Below are positions 12,000 through 23,892 of a stretch of 64,000 nt of DNA, piece after piece (the stretch's first letter is position 1; every line of letters begins with the position of its first letter). The notes below the pieces were generated by a model. That model searched no databases, had not been told where the DNA came from, and saw nothing but the letters and a program-made list of their open reading frames with translations. Position numbers and translations under genes: made by a program. The DNA is from Theropithecus gelada (Eukaryota; Chordata; Mammalia; Primates; Cercopithecidae), in NCBI RefSeq assembly GCF_003255815.1, contig NC_037682.1:11279325-11343324 (forward strand). The letters are read 5' to 3'.

Positions 12000-12386
12000 C
12001 TGACACAAGGAATCCTTGGAGGGTTAATCCTTCTGATACCAAGTCACACTTTAACTCATTCCCTCCAGGTCAAGGATTAAAAACTGCCCATGCAAGGGTC
12101 AGGCCTCCAGCCGACCCTGAAAGCCGAGCTGCCCTGACCCCCGAAGTGAGGAGAAGCTGCAAGGGGAAAAGGGAGGGACAGATCAGGGAGACCGGGGAAG
12201 AAGGAGGAGCAGCCAAGGAGGCTGCTGTCCCCCCACAGAGCAGCTCGGACTCAGCTCCCGGAGCAACCCAGCTGCGGAGGCAACGGCAGTGCTGCTCCTC
12301 CAGCAGAGGACGGCAGGCAGGCAGAGAGGCAGAGGTCCTGGGATTGGGAGGCCTCAGCCCCCAGCCGCTGGGCTGGGCCTGGCCCA
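12000..12386 (+). promoter_or_regulatory. SLC22A6: SLC22A6 proximal promoter and 5' UTR (limits approximate)
   Basis: Sequence immediately upstream of the SLC22A6 ATG. From about 12110 it is GC-rich, as expected of the 5' UTR; I see no clear TATA box at a convincing distance. AGGTCAAGGATTA (12067-12079) resembles a degenerate direct repeat for HNF4, and GTTAAT (12023-12028) is an HNF1 half site. HNF1 and HNF4 are reported regulators of human OAT1, but matching these two motifs to those sites is inference. The transcription start is not determined. Confidence 0.45.
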
Positions 12387-15300
12387 ATGGCCTTTAATGA
12401 CCTCCTGCAGCAGGTGGGGGGTGTCGGCCGCTTCCAGCAGATCCAGGTCACCCTGGTGGTCCTCCCCCTGCTCCTGATGGCTTCTCACAACACTGTGCAG
12501 AACTTCACTGCTGCCATCCCCACCCACCACTGCCGCCCACCTGCCAACGCCAACCTCAGCAAGGATGGGGGGCTGGAGGCCTGGCTGCCCCGGGACAGGC
12601 AGGGGCAGCCTGAGTCCTGCCTCCGCTTCACCTCCCCTCAGTGGGGACCGCCCTTTCCCAATGGCACAGAAGCCAATGGCACGGGGGCCACAGAGCCCTG
12701 CACCGATGGCTGGATCTATGACAACAGCACCTTCCCATCTACCATCGTGACTGAGGTGAGGACCTGGGGCTCCCCATCCAGGGGCCAAGATGGGAAGATG
12801 GGGGCCTTTGTTTAAAAAAAAAAATGTACATGGAGAAGTTAACTGCTGAGTTTTTTAATTGCTGAGTTAAAAAGAAAAACGCTCTCAGCTGTCAGGACTA
12901 GAGAAGCAAAGGGCAAAATGCCAGAGGAAGAGGGTGACATGGACCCCAGAGGACCAGCTGAAGGAGGGGAAGGGGATTCTCTGAAGCCAGGCTCATCTCT
13001 GCCTGACCCTTGCTCCTCTCTCCACAGTGGGACCTCGTGTGCTCTCACAGGGCCTTACGCCAGCTGGCCCAGTCCTTATACATGGTGGGGGTGCTGCTCG
13101 GAGCCATGGTGTTCGGCTACCTTGCAGACAGGTCAGTCCTGGGTAGGGTCAAGGGGCTGGGCTGGGATTAGGGGCTCAGCTGGGCTCAGGGGGTCTAGGT
13201 GGGAGCTTGGCATTGCCAGCCGGGGCTGGTTTGAGAATCTACAGCACCAGTCTCATAATACCACAGAGGTCCTCAAAATACCCCAGCCTAGGCATGATCC
13301 AGTGCGAGCCCTCCTCTCCTGGCTCAGCCTGGCCCCCATCAGTCTCCAGGGCCGTGTTACAGGTCTCCCCTCCTCCCACAGGCTAGGCCGCCGGAAGGTA
13401 CTGATCTTGAACTACCTGCAGACAGCTGTGTCAGGGACCTGTGCAGCCTTCGCACCCACCTTCCCCATCTACTGCGCCTTCCGGCTCCTCTCGGGCATGT
13501 CTCTGGCTGGCATCGCCCTCAACTGCATGACACTGAGTGAGAGACGCTTACCAGCCCACTCCCCTCTGGGCACCCAGCCCAGCAACCCCTTTCCAGCCTC
13601 CCCTCCCAGCCTGCCCCTCCTGAGCCCTGCCTGCCCTCCAGCCTCTCTCTTGGGTCTCACCTTCCTGCCAATAGAACAACCTTTTTCTCAGGCTCATGCC
13701 ACCCTGACCCCTCATTTAAAAACAGGATTGCGAACTCCATTGTCAGAGCCAGCAGGTCATGCAAGAGGCCAAGCAGGCCAGGTGCAGGAGGCATTAGGGA
13801 ATGGTGAGAACTGTATTCAAAGGAGAGACACATTCATCCAGAGACACCCCAGGCACACAGCTGCTCCAGGCAGGAGATCCTAGGGCTGTCATGGCTTCCC
13901 CCTCCTCTTTAATTAATGTAAAATATCCCAGTGTTTTTAATGTTTAACTCTAATAATAAACATAGGGTGAGGCAGCATCCTGCAGACAAGACACATCTGT
14001 GGACTAAGTGTGGTCTCTCCATGGGCCATGGATGTGCATCCTCTGATAGATAACCCCCCCTTACCCCATGTTTCTCAAATGAGGAATCTGAGGCTGAGAA
14101 GAAGGGAAAGGATTTACCCAAGGTCATTCCTCAACCACAGAAGGAAATCCAAGGATTTGGGATTATCTGGACTAGACGAATTAACCGGGACTGGGCTAGA
14201 ACCTGGGCAAGACACCTAAGAAATCCAGCCCCCAAGTCCAGCCTAAGTATCCAAGTCCCTGTCCCAGCAGCCCAATGGGGAGCCCACCTGGACAGGAGGT
14301 AGGCCTCTCCAGACCACACCAGACAGGTGGTCCCACTCCCACCTCAAGACTCCGGGATGCAGAAGAGCCACTGCCTCCTCCAAGCTGCTCTGGCCAGTGA
14401 GAGTGGAATCCAGTCCACAGCTGAGGAAGGCCAGAAGAACGGTTGCTGTTGAAGACAGACCGAGTGGCCAGAGGTGCTCTCAATGGAGAAGGAACTCTAG
14501 TCAGGAGAACGGGTTGAGGAGGAGCAGAAAAAACAAAAAAATCAAGAATGTGGAGGGGGCAGTTCCCGGATATTCTGAACCCAACTCCCCATCCATACCT
14601 CCACTGAAATTGCCCCGCTCTCATCACCCCGGCACTCAACTTACTCGATGCATTTTCCACTGAGCCTTGGGACAGGCCAAGGTTTGGATGGAGGGAGGGT
14701 CTTTACTCGCCCAGCAGCCCAGGTAGTTGCAGCATCCTGTCTTAACCCTCTTTCCAGATGTGGAGTGGATGCCCATCCACACGCGGGCCTGCGTGGGCAC
14801 CTTGATTGGCTATGTCTACAGCCTGGGCCAGTTCCTCCTGGCTGGTGTGGCCTATGCTGTGCCCCACTGGCGCCACCTGCAGCTGCTGATCTCTGTGCCT
14901 TTTTTTGCCTTCTTCATCTACTCCTGGTGCGTGGGGCCTAGGGTAGGACATGGTTGCCACAGGAGCCCAGAGGGCTGTAAGGGACAGGACATCTCCCAGA
15001 GCTCAGCCCACATCCCATCCCACAAATGGAGAGAAGGTCAAACCCAGTACAATGCCTCTGTGTGGCAGACAGGGAAACCAAGGCTGCGGGGAGAAGGCTT
15101 TGCCCCAGGATATCCAATTCTCTGGCTTCCCCTACTCAGTCAGCCTGCCTGCTCTGCTCCCCCTACCAGCAACCAAGAGCTGAGCTTCTGGACTGGGGAA
15201 TATGTCATTACCAAGCTGGGCACTGCCTCGTGGTCCTAGAGAGAGGGATTTGGCAAGGCCCCTGGGTTCCCAACCTTAAATAAAATCCCATCGCAGGCCC

Positions 15301-18300
15301 CTGGAAAGCCCAGCCCCAGCCCCCCACCCAGCTGACTGGAACTGAAGCCATGCTGATACCCACCCCCACCCCTGCTCCCAGGTTCTTCATTGAGTCGGCC
15401 CGCTGGCACTCCTCCTCCGGGAGGCTGGACCTCACCCTGAGGGCCCTGCAGAGAGTCGCCCGGATCAATGGGAAGCGGGAAGAAGGAGCCAAGTTGAGTA
15501 TGGAGGTGAGATCCCCTGAGATTTCCCATGATAACCTCCCAGGGCTTCATCCTCAAACCCCAAACCCAGGGCCCAGGGAACTCCTCTGAGTAAGTGATTA
15601 GGGAGGAGCTCCTTGGGAAGATCCTGGGCCCTGAGCTCTGCCGGTCCCAGCAGGTACTCCGGGCCAGTCTGCAGAAGGAGCTGACCATGGGCAAAGGCCA
15701 GGCATCGGCCATGGAGCTGCTGCGCTGCCCCACCCTCCGCCACCTCTTCCTCTGCCTCTCCATGCTGTGGTAGGCCCAGAAAGACGGACAGACTGAGACA
15801 AAAGGCTAGCTGGGGCGGGAGGAGACACAATGGGTGGAAGAGGCCAGACAAGAGGGCAGGAAAGTCAGCAGACGTGCTGAGAAGCAGTAACCCCACACTA
15901 GGGATCACCCTTAGGAACCAAATGCCCCCCAGCCTCAACTCAGTCCCAGTCTCCACACAGGACACCAGTCTCCCCATCTTGTCCTTTCACTAGCCCTGTT
16001 CCAATATGGAGACACCTCATCAGGACCAATGGGCTCCAGAGTCAATAGACTTACATCATGAAGGCAGAAACCAGTCTGGCTTGCAAAATATTCATAGATA
16101 TTACTGGCTTGATGGTGCCTGCCAGAAACACAGGCACAGGCAACAAGATGACTAAAACTCATCTCCAAAGAACACTTTGGCCAAGGCCAAAGAAAATCTT
16201 CCTTTCCCTTTGCAACACTCCCCATCATCCTTCCTTCCCATCACCATAGCAATCCCATGACAGTTAAGGGAAACATGATCAGAAGGAACAATCCTGCCAA
16301 TGAATTATTTGCTTCCAATTTGGGATTTATTCTCAGTCATGGGCTCTAGCCAATAATCTTGAGCTTCGTTTTTTGGGCTCTTGACATCTTAAAAAGCACA
16401 ACACTCATCCCAGGACCATGGACAGGTCCCAGAAGGCTCTGTACTCTCCCAGCTGCCTTGGCCCTGAAGATGGCTTGGATATCCACCTGCCCTCCCTCAG
16501 CCCAGCATCAACTGATAAGATGAGAACTAAACCTACGTAAATCCTACACAGCAACTAAGTGAAAATTCCCCCAATTAACTGGGACCCTAGTTATCAGAAG
16601 ATTGAGAAATTTGGAGTATTAGAGGACTACCTCAATACTTAAACCCTGCAGTTTGATTATATGGTTAAACGAAGAAATATTAGCCAAGACAGATTCCAGC
16701 TCCTTAAGCAGGGTACCCAATGCAACTCCCCCGCTTTTGAAAGAGGACCCCACTTTAAGCCTCCCTAACAAACTCCATATCCCTCTCTTCTCTCTGCTAG
16801 GTTTGCCACTAGCTTTGCATACTATGGGCTGGTCATGGACCTGCAGGGCTTTGGAGTCAGCATCTACCTAATCCAGGTGATCTTTGGTGCTGTGGACCTA
16901 CCTGCCAAGCTTGTGGGCTTCCTTGTCATCAACTCCCTGGGTCGCCGGCCTGCCCAGATGGCCGCACTGCTGCTGGCAGGCATCTGCATCCTGCTCAATG
17001 GGGTGGTACCCCAGGGTGAGCACCCAAGAGCACCTTGGCCCCTTCTCCTCAGTCCCATCCCCACATATAACCCAACCTCTCAGAAGGGAGGGGGCCAATT
17101 CCTCCTAGCCTCCACTCCCAAGCTCCAGCTATCCCTCCTTCTTTCTCTCTAGACCAGTCCGTTATCCGAACCTCTCTTGCTGTGCTGGGGAAGGGTTGTC
17201 TGGCTGCCTCCTTCAACTGCATCTTCCTGTACACTGGGGAACTGTATCCCACAATGATCCGGTGAGTGGGAGGCTAATGGGAGAATGACAGCCTTTCCTT
17301 GGAGAGGCTGTTCTCCAAGAGGAGAAAGATATTCTCCTGTGCACAGGTCGGACCCCAGAGCTAAATCAAGTACATCCCAGCCCAAAGGCCCCTCCCAACA
17401 CTCACCATTGCAAGGCACATCGTAGCCACTCAGTACACACCTCATGGCCTAGCTAACACAGGTGTTACTGTCCTCTAAGCCCTTACTAGACCCTAGAAGA
17501 AGATCTCAAAAGGAACCACCAACTGGGGCAGGGTAAGGAACCAAGAAGGCACATTTCAGAGGCAACAAATTGAAGTCCTCCCTTAATCTCCAAAACACAA
17601 ATTAGAAGCTGCCACCAAACCTACATTCCATCTATAAACCAAGTGATACATCTGAAAGCAAAGACCACAAACGTGAAAGCAATTTCCTATCTCAGGATTC
17701 ACTCCTGATAATATCCCAGCAGTAGGAATAAATATAGTATTGCTCATTTGAGTCCTAAGATGGGGGGCAGTATTTTTGCATTAAGAAACAAGAATGGGGG
17801 CCGGGCATGGTGGCTCATGCCTATAATCCCAACACTTTGGGAGGCCGAGGCAGGCAGATCACGAGGTCAAGAGATCGAGACCATCCTGGCCAACCAACAT
17901 GGTGAAACTCCATCTCTACTAAAAATACAAAAATTAACTGGGCGTAGTGGTGCACACTTGTAGTCCCAGCTACTTGGGAGGCTGAGGCAGGAGAATCGCT
18001 TCATCCCAGGAGGTGGAGGTTGCAGTAAGCTGAGATTGTGCCACTGCACTCCAGCCCCAGCAACAGAGCGAGACTCCATTTCAAAAAAGAAAAGAAAAGA
18101 AACAAGAATGGGATGCAAAATTTACATGATATGTCAAAGAAATGTCAGGCTTCCCTGGGCTACTTGGAGTGGGCCTGTAAAGTCTGCAGAGTGGAACCCT
18201 GAGGGTCATGGTCCTGTGCCCTTATCCGATTTCACATGAAAGAGCAATAATCCGAAGTACTCACTATGTACCAGGCAGTGTCTTAAACTTTTCACAAACA

Positions 18301-19616
18301 TTAATTCATTTAATCTGCATAACAAGCCATTGTGGTAGGCACTATCATTATTCCCATTTACAAACATGAAAGCTGAGGCAAAGAGAGGTTAAGTGACTTC
18401 TCCAAGATCACACAGCTAACAGATGGTGAAGCATGCATTTGAACCCCAAGCAGTGTGTCTCCTGAGTCAATGTTTTTAACCTCTTCTGTCATGAATAATG
18501 TTCTTAACATGCAGATTCCAGCTCCCTCCCATAGGGATTCTAATCCAATAGGTGTATGTTGGCTGGTTGCAACTATAACACAATTCCTCCAGGTGATCTG
18601 AGAACCATAGTGTAACACAACTGAATCATTTGACAGCAGAAACTGAAGCCCAGGGAGGGAAAGGGGCTTGCCCAAAGTCACACAGCAAGTTAAGGGCAGA
18701 GGCAAAATTCAATCTTAAGTCTCCTTATTCTTTGGCCAGAACCCTTTCCAATTTCTCTTTTGAAAAAGATCACCAACAGCTGTGGTGGGGGAGGACCATT
18801 TGAGCCCACGAGTTTAAGACCAGCCCTGGCAATGTAGAGACCCTATCTCTACAAAAAAAAAAAAAAAAAAATCGCCAAATTGGTTTGCTAATGAAATGGG
18901 GAACAGAGGAGGTACTGGGAGTGTCCTGGGGGCTGAGCCTGAGCTGCCACCCTCCAGATGGGACCAGAGCCTGGGCATTCATGCCAGAACTCTAACCAAC
19001 ACCCATCCGCTGCGGGCCCTGCAGGCAGACAGGCTTGGGAATGGGTAGCACCATGGCCCGAGTGGGCAGCATCGTGAGCCCACTGGTGAGCATGACCGCC
19101 GAGCTCTACCCCTCCGTGCCTCTCTTCATCTACGGTGCTGTTCCCGTGGCCGCCAGCGCTGTCACTATCCTCCTGCCAGAGACCCTGGGCCAGCCACTGC
19201 CAGACACGGTGCAGGACCTGGAGAGCAGGTGGGCCCCCACCCAGAAAGGAGCAGGGATCTATCCCAGGTCACACATGCAGGGTGAGGTGGCATGGAGACT
19301 CAAGCCCAGGCGTCCTCTTCTAGCCCAAAGCTCTGTGTCCCTTTGTCCCCAATTGCCTGAGCTTCTCCTAGAATCCTTCCTGGGGATCCCAGCTCCGGGA
19401 AGCAGTAGGCATTGGGGGCAGAGAGCAGGTGGCCAGGCACAGCTGAGTGGAGAGCCCATGGGAGCCCCTATCTCCTGGGCCTGGCCTGGAGGCTACGTAC
19501 CCAGAGTGCCATCTTCTGCCCCCTGCAGGAAAGGGAAACAGACGCCACAGCAACAAGAGCACCAGAAGTATATGGTCCCGCTGCAGGCCTCAGCACAAGA
19601 GAAGAATGGACTCTGA
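12387..19616 (+). CDS. SLC22A6: SLC22A6 (organic anion transporter 1, OAT1), complete, ten coding exons
   Basis: Organic anion/dicarboxylate exchanger that takes up PAH, urate, antivirals and other anions from blood into kidney proximal tubule cells. Coding exons: 12387-12755, 13028-13131, 13382-13536, 14758-14926, 15382-15505, 15654-15769, 16801-17015, 17153-17261, 19025-19267, 19529-19616; total 1,692 nt, 563 residues, all junctions AG/GT. The start is ATG in MAFNDLLQQ. Exon 1 codes for transmembrane segment 1 and the large outer loop with N-glycosylation sites at Asn39, 56, 92, 97 and 113. The MFS motif ADRLGRRK spans the exon 2/3 junction. Lys382 (DLPAK) and Arg466 (MARVGS), needed for anion binding, are present. 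The tail ends AQEKNGL. Same strand as SLC22A8, 8.2 kb between the two. Introns carry an Alu, an Alu fragment and MIRs, mostly in intron 8 (17262-19024). Intron 3 (13537-14757) is mainly unique. Confidence 0.98.
17799..18096 (+). repeat. Alu in SLC22A6 intron 8
   Basis: Full-length plus-strand Alu flanked by a 16-base target duplication AAGAAACAAGAATGGG at 17783-17798 and 18097-18112. Confidence 0.95.
18245..18478 (-). repeat. MIR in SLC22A6 intron 8, minus strand
   Basis: Reverse MIR with 'taccaggcagtgtcttaaac', 'attaattcatttaatctgc', 'gagaggttaagtgacttc', 'cacagctaacagatgg'. A second MIR/L2-like fragment, 'cttgcccaaagtcacacagc', lies at about 18630-18715. Confidence 0.75.
18776..18872 (+). 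repeat. Alu fragment in SLC22A6 intron 8
   Basis: Partial left arm ('gaggaccatttgagccc' to 'ctatctctac') with an A19 tail; 5' end missing. Confidence 0.75.
19229..19267 (+). other. SLC22A6: Alternatively spliced 39-nt end of SLC22A6 exon 9
   Basis: Two usable donors end exon 9: AG|GTGGGC after 19228 and AG|GTCACA after 19267. They are in phase and differ by 39 nt, coding for 13 residues (from Trp-Ala-Pro-Thr to Tyr-Pro-Arg). Human OAT1 has exactly this pair of isoforms, 563 and 550 residues. Both choices join exon 10 (19529) in frame, so both isoforms look possible here. Confidence 0.85.
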
Positions 19617-19789
19617 GGACTGAGAAGGGGCCTTACAGAACCCTAAAGGGAGGGAAGGTCCTACAGGTCTCGGGCCACCCACACAAGGAGGAGGAAGAGG
19701 AAATGGTGACCCAAGTCTGGGGGCTGTGGTTCAGGAAAGCACCTTCCCAGGGGTCCACCTCCCTTTATAATCCCCACCAAAACCACATC

Positions 19790-19795
19790 ATTAAA
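19790..19795 (+). promoter_or_regulatory. SLC22A6: SLC22A6 poly(A) signal ATTAAA
   Basis: The common variant ATTAAA lies 174 bases after the stop codon, giving a short 3' UTR of about 200 bases. The same signal sits at the matching place in the relic copy (60091-60096). Confidence 0.75.
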
Positions 19796-20206
19796 AAGTT
19801 TGACTGCACACCATCTCTCCATGTCTCTCTTGTCTCAAATGGAATGGCCACTCCATTTTAGTCAGCTTCCAGCCCCGGAGGCCATACAGTCCCCTCCCAC
19901 TCACCCCATCCCCAGGATTTTCCAAACCATCCTAGACAATTAGAAAAGACTCTTGCCTTTGCGCCTCTGTATCTCTCCTTTCCTCCCTCTTCCCTCCCCC
20001 ATCCTCTAACCTATTCAAATATTCCTGTGAGATTTAGCTAAATATCTAATGCTCCTCCCCTCCCTGTCAGGCTAGAAATTGACAAGAGCTGAAATGACTG
20101 GCTGAAATGAAAGCAGCCAATCAGAGGCTTTGTTTCAAGCTCCTCCCCCTCTGTGACAGCAGGTGGGAACCTCTGACAGCAAAGCAGAAGAAAAAGGACA
20201 ACAGCT

Positions 20207-20344
20207 GGCCAGGTGTGGTGGCTCACACCTGTAATCCTAGCATGTTGGGAGGCCGAGGCGGGTGGATCACTTGCGCCCAGGAGTTCAAGACCAGCCTGGA
20301 CAACATAGCGAGACCCTGCCTCTATTAAAAAAAGAAAAAAGAAA
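20207..20344 (+). repeat. Free left Alu monomer (FLAM)
   Basis: Single left arm of Alu with its own A-rich tail, flanked by the duplication GACAACAGCT (20197-20206 and 20345-20354). A dimer partner is absent, so this is an early monomeric element. Confidence 0.85.
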
Positions 20345-20559
20345 GACAACAGCTGTGACTTCAGGAAGTTGGCCCCTCTAGCAGCATGGTCAGGATGATG
20401 GAATCTTTAGATTCCAACAGGGTCTGGACTCAAAGCCCACTCTAGATTAGCCTGCTAGCTAACCTAATCCTGCCTGCTGCACGACCTGAGCTCTCTTGGT
20501 TACTCTGCCTCCTGTGGGCTCTGGGCTGGTGGAGGGAAGAGAAGAGGGAAGGGGTTGTG

Positions 20560-20768
20560 GGGAACGCTAACTATGTGCCAGGCACTGTCCTAAACCATTT
20601 GCCTATATTAACTCATTTACTCCTCCCAGCAACCCTTGGAGATTACTACAATTATTCCCTATTTTACAGATAAGAAAATCAAGACACAGAGAGGTTAAGT
20701 AACCTGTCCAGTTCATACAGCTGGTACATTGTGGAGTCAGGATTAGAATCCAGACAATCTGGCACCAG
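20560..20768 (-). repeat. MIR element, minus strand
   Basis: Reverse MIR: 'tatgtgccaggcactgtcc', 'attaactcatttactcctc', 'cagagaggttaagtaacctg'. The unique stretch 20770-22015 after it holds no gene that I recognise. Confidence 0.75.
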
Positions 20769-22016
20769 GATGTGTGCGCCTGACCCCTCTGCTGCCAGGA
20801 GCTGTGAGGCACTGAAACTTTAGCCTCTTTCACCCCCAGGACCCTTCTCCTCCTTCCTTCTGGGCTGAAAAGGACGAATAGGGGAAGAAGGGAGATGATC
20901 ATGGGAGGAACCATGTGAAATGAGTTAGGGTAAGGCAATTTAAGGGTTACAGTCAGGAAAAGACCAGGATGTCCAGCATCTGTGTCCTCAAAGGAGCTCA
21001 CTTCAGGGAAGCCTGGGGCAGCCCAAGAAAGGCAGCCCTATGCGCACCTACAGGCGGCAGGAGTGAGGCCTCCCACGCCCTGCCATAAATGCTCACTGGC
21101 ACTCTGCCTGGAACCCTATCCCCAGTAGCCAGTTTATCCCCGGGGGAAAGTCCGCATTCCTTGAGCTGTACACACTGCCTTGCAGGTAGGACCCCGGGGG
21201 CTCGGGTTGAGTTAGGGCAACCTGGAAAGAGGGGTTGGCCTGAAGATCCCCTGAAAAAAAACCACACAGCCAGGGGGAGCTCATAGCAACTCAGACAACA
21301 GGACTCTCAGGGCAAATCTGGGCACAGCAGAAAGCACCACAACCCACCTCACCTCCTGGAACATCTGGAGCCTTGGTGTTCCCCCTTGGTGCTGAAACTC
21401 CTCATGCTCCCATTGGTTGCTTGAGGGTCACCAGCCCCACTCATCCTGCAGTTTCTCAGGCAGCACTGCCCTCATGACTGACCCTCATGGGGCATCTGGA
21501 CTGAGACTGGGAGACGAGACACGTGGATGTAGCCCTGCTTCTGCAGATCCGGGGTTTTGAGACCAGTGACTTGGCCTACTACTGGCTCCAGACCCTGCCA
21601 GCAACTCTGACATGCCCTGGTTCCTCCTGCAAGTCTCTCATCTCTGTGCTCATATCACCCGGTATCTGCAGATGCCTCAGCAAGGCTGCCCAGAGCCAGC
21701 CGTAGCCTGCCTCAGCTGCACCCCGACTGGTACAAGTCCTGGGTGCCGATTCAGCCAGCTCAGACCATGCACACAGAATCCATTCTCCCAGCTCCTGGCC
21801 TGGGACTTCCTATACTCATCCTGTGTGCTTGACAAAAGAGAACCCTAAACCATAAACCTTCCTCCCACTTCTAAGTCACCAGTAAGTGACTTCTGACTTT
21901 GCCTCCCCAAGGAGTCAGCCCCAAACACAGGCTCAGATCCTATCCTCTAGCCTTGGCCCTGAGGCTGAGTTAGGACACTGTCATGCCCCACCATAGTGAC
22001 CTCAGATGCTCTCCCC

Positions 22017-22324
22017 ATTTTTTTCTTTTTTTTTCCTGAGACAACGTCTTTCTCTGTTGCCCAGGCTGGAGTGCAGTGACATGATCTCAGCTCACTGCAA
22101 CCTCCGCCTCCTGGGTTCAAGCGATTCTCACTGCAATGTCAGCCTCCCAAGTAACTCAGATTACAGGCACACACCACCACACCTGCCTAATTTTTCTATT
22201 TTTAGTAGAGACAGGGTTTCACCATGTTAGCCAGGCTGGTCTTGAACTCCTGACCTCAAGTGATCCGTTTCACCTCAGCCTCCCAAAGTGCTGAGATTAC
22301 AGGTATGAGCCACCGTGCCTGGCC
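22017..22324 (-). repeat. Alu, minus strand
   Basis: From a T-rich start through 'gagacaacgtctttctctg' to 'ccaccgtgcctggcc'. Confidence 0.92.
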
Positions 22325-22963
22325 TATCTCCAGTTTTGACCATAGGTCCTATCCTCAGTCAGCCTGGCAGGGCCTTGTAGCCACCCTCAATTTCCTGGCC
22401 AGGATGGCACATTCAGGAGGATCCTCAACTGCCTGGTCCTGTAGAGTGCTCACCAGAAGCCACATTCTCAGGGTTCCATGCTATCATCCCAGGTCCCACC
22501 TTGACAGCCCCAGTTTCTCACCACTCCAAGCCCCTCCCTTAGGCTCTTCTCTCCCCTTTCCCAGGAGTTTGCATGACCCATTTGGGTCATGTATAGAGCA
22601 GATGCCCAAATAGCTAAATTTCATATCATGTGGGAGGCTGAATAATGACCCCCAATATGCCCACATCCTAATCTCTGGAACCTGTGAGTATGTTACCTTA
22701 CATGGTAAAAGGGGTTTTGCAGTTCTGATTAAATTAAGGATTTTGAGATCGGGGGTATGTTATCCTGGATTATCTGGGTGGACCCGACGTGGTCACAACA
22801 GTACTTATAAGAGAAAGGCAGGCGATCAGAGTGGGTAGTAGTTGAGACAACAGAAGCAAGAGTGTGCAGTGAAGCAAGAAGGGACCAAAAAGAATTTTCA
22901 AAAAACACATTCAAGTCAAAACAGAGACCATAAACCTCAATTCATTCAATAAGTTATCATTCA

Positions 22964-23224
22964 GGCCGGGCGCGGTGGCTCAAGCCTGTAATCCCAGCAC
23001 TTTGGGAGGCCGAGACAGGCGGATCACGAGGTCAGGAGATCGAGTCCATCCTGGCTAACACAGTGAAACCCCGTCTCTACTAAAAAATACAAAAAACTAG
23101 CCGGGCAAGGTGGCGGGCGCTTGTAGTCCCAGCTACTCGGGAGGCTGAGGCAGGAGAATGGTGTGAGCCCAGGCTGGAGTGCAGTGGCCAGATCTCAGCT
23201 CACTGCAAGCTCCCCATCCTGGGT
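22964..23224 (+). repeat. AluY-like, plus strand, running into a fold-back
   Basis: A young-looking Alu (GGCCGGGCGCGGTGGCTC) that proceeds normally to 23166 and is then followed by right-arm Alu sequence in the opposite orientation instead of its own right arm. See the inverted repeat at 23038-23353. Confidence 0.8.
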
Positions 23225-23353
23225 TCACACCATTCTCCTGCCTCAGCCTCCCGAGTAGCTGGGACTACAAGCGCCCGCCACCTTGCCCGGCTAGTTTTTT
23301 GTATTTTTTAGTAGAGACGGGGTTTCACTGTGTTAGCCAGGATGGACTCGATC
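23038..23353. repeat. Perfect 129-base inverted repeat ending at an N
   Basis: Arm 23038-23166 and arm 23225-23353 are exact reverse complements by eye, with a 58-base spacer. Private variants such as GATCGAGTCCATCC and GGGCAAGGTGGCGGGCG occur in both arms. Position 23354 is N and the host LTR resumes right after it. Most likely a draft-assembly fold-back. Confidence 0.9.
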
Positions 23354-23451
23354 NGGAACCACCAGCCAAAGAATGCAAATGGCCTCTAAAAGGCAAGGAA
23401 ATGGATTCTCCCCTAAAGCCTGCAGAAGAAACGCAGCTGGGTTGACATATT

Positions 23452-23452
<1 letters not shown>

Positions 23453-23482
<30 letters not shown>

Positions 23483-23892
23483 GAGGCGGAGTCTTGCTCT
23501 GTCACCCAGGCTGGAGGGCAGGGGCATGATCTCAGCTCACTGCAACCTCCACCTCCTGGGTTCAAGCAATTCTCCTGCCTCAGCCTCCCGAGTAGCTGGG
23601 ATTACAGGCATGTATCACCATGCCCAGCTACTTTTTGTATTTTTTGTAGAGATGGGGTTTCGCCATGTTGGCCAGGCTGCCTCCCGAGTTCAAGTGATTC
23701 TCCCACCTCAGCCTCCCAAATAACTGGGACTACAAGAGTACACCATCACGCCTCGCTAATTTTTGCATTTTTAGTAGGGACAGGGTTTCACCATGTTGGC
23801 CAGGCTGGTCTCAAACTCCTGACCTCAGGTGATCCGCCTGCCTTGCCCTCCCAAAATGCGAGAATTATAGGTGTGAGCTACTACGACCCGCC
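23453..23892 (-). repeat. Over-long Alu (three-arm), minus strand
   Basis: About 440 bases between the target duplication GACATATTG (23444-23452 and 23893-23901). After the usual minus-strand right arm and part of the left arm, a second 'cctcagcctcccaaataac' block begins near 23685, so one arm is present twice. Confidence 0.85.

Noticed and set aside
12918..13883. 321-codon open frame
   Set aside because: It runs through introns 1-3 and exons 2-3 of SLC22A6; only the exon parts in the transporter frame are real.
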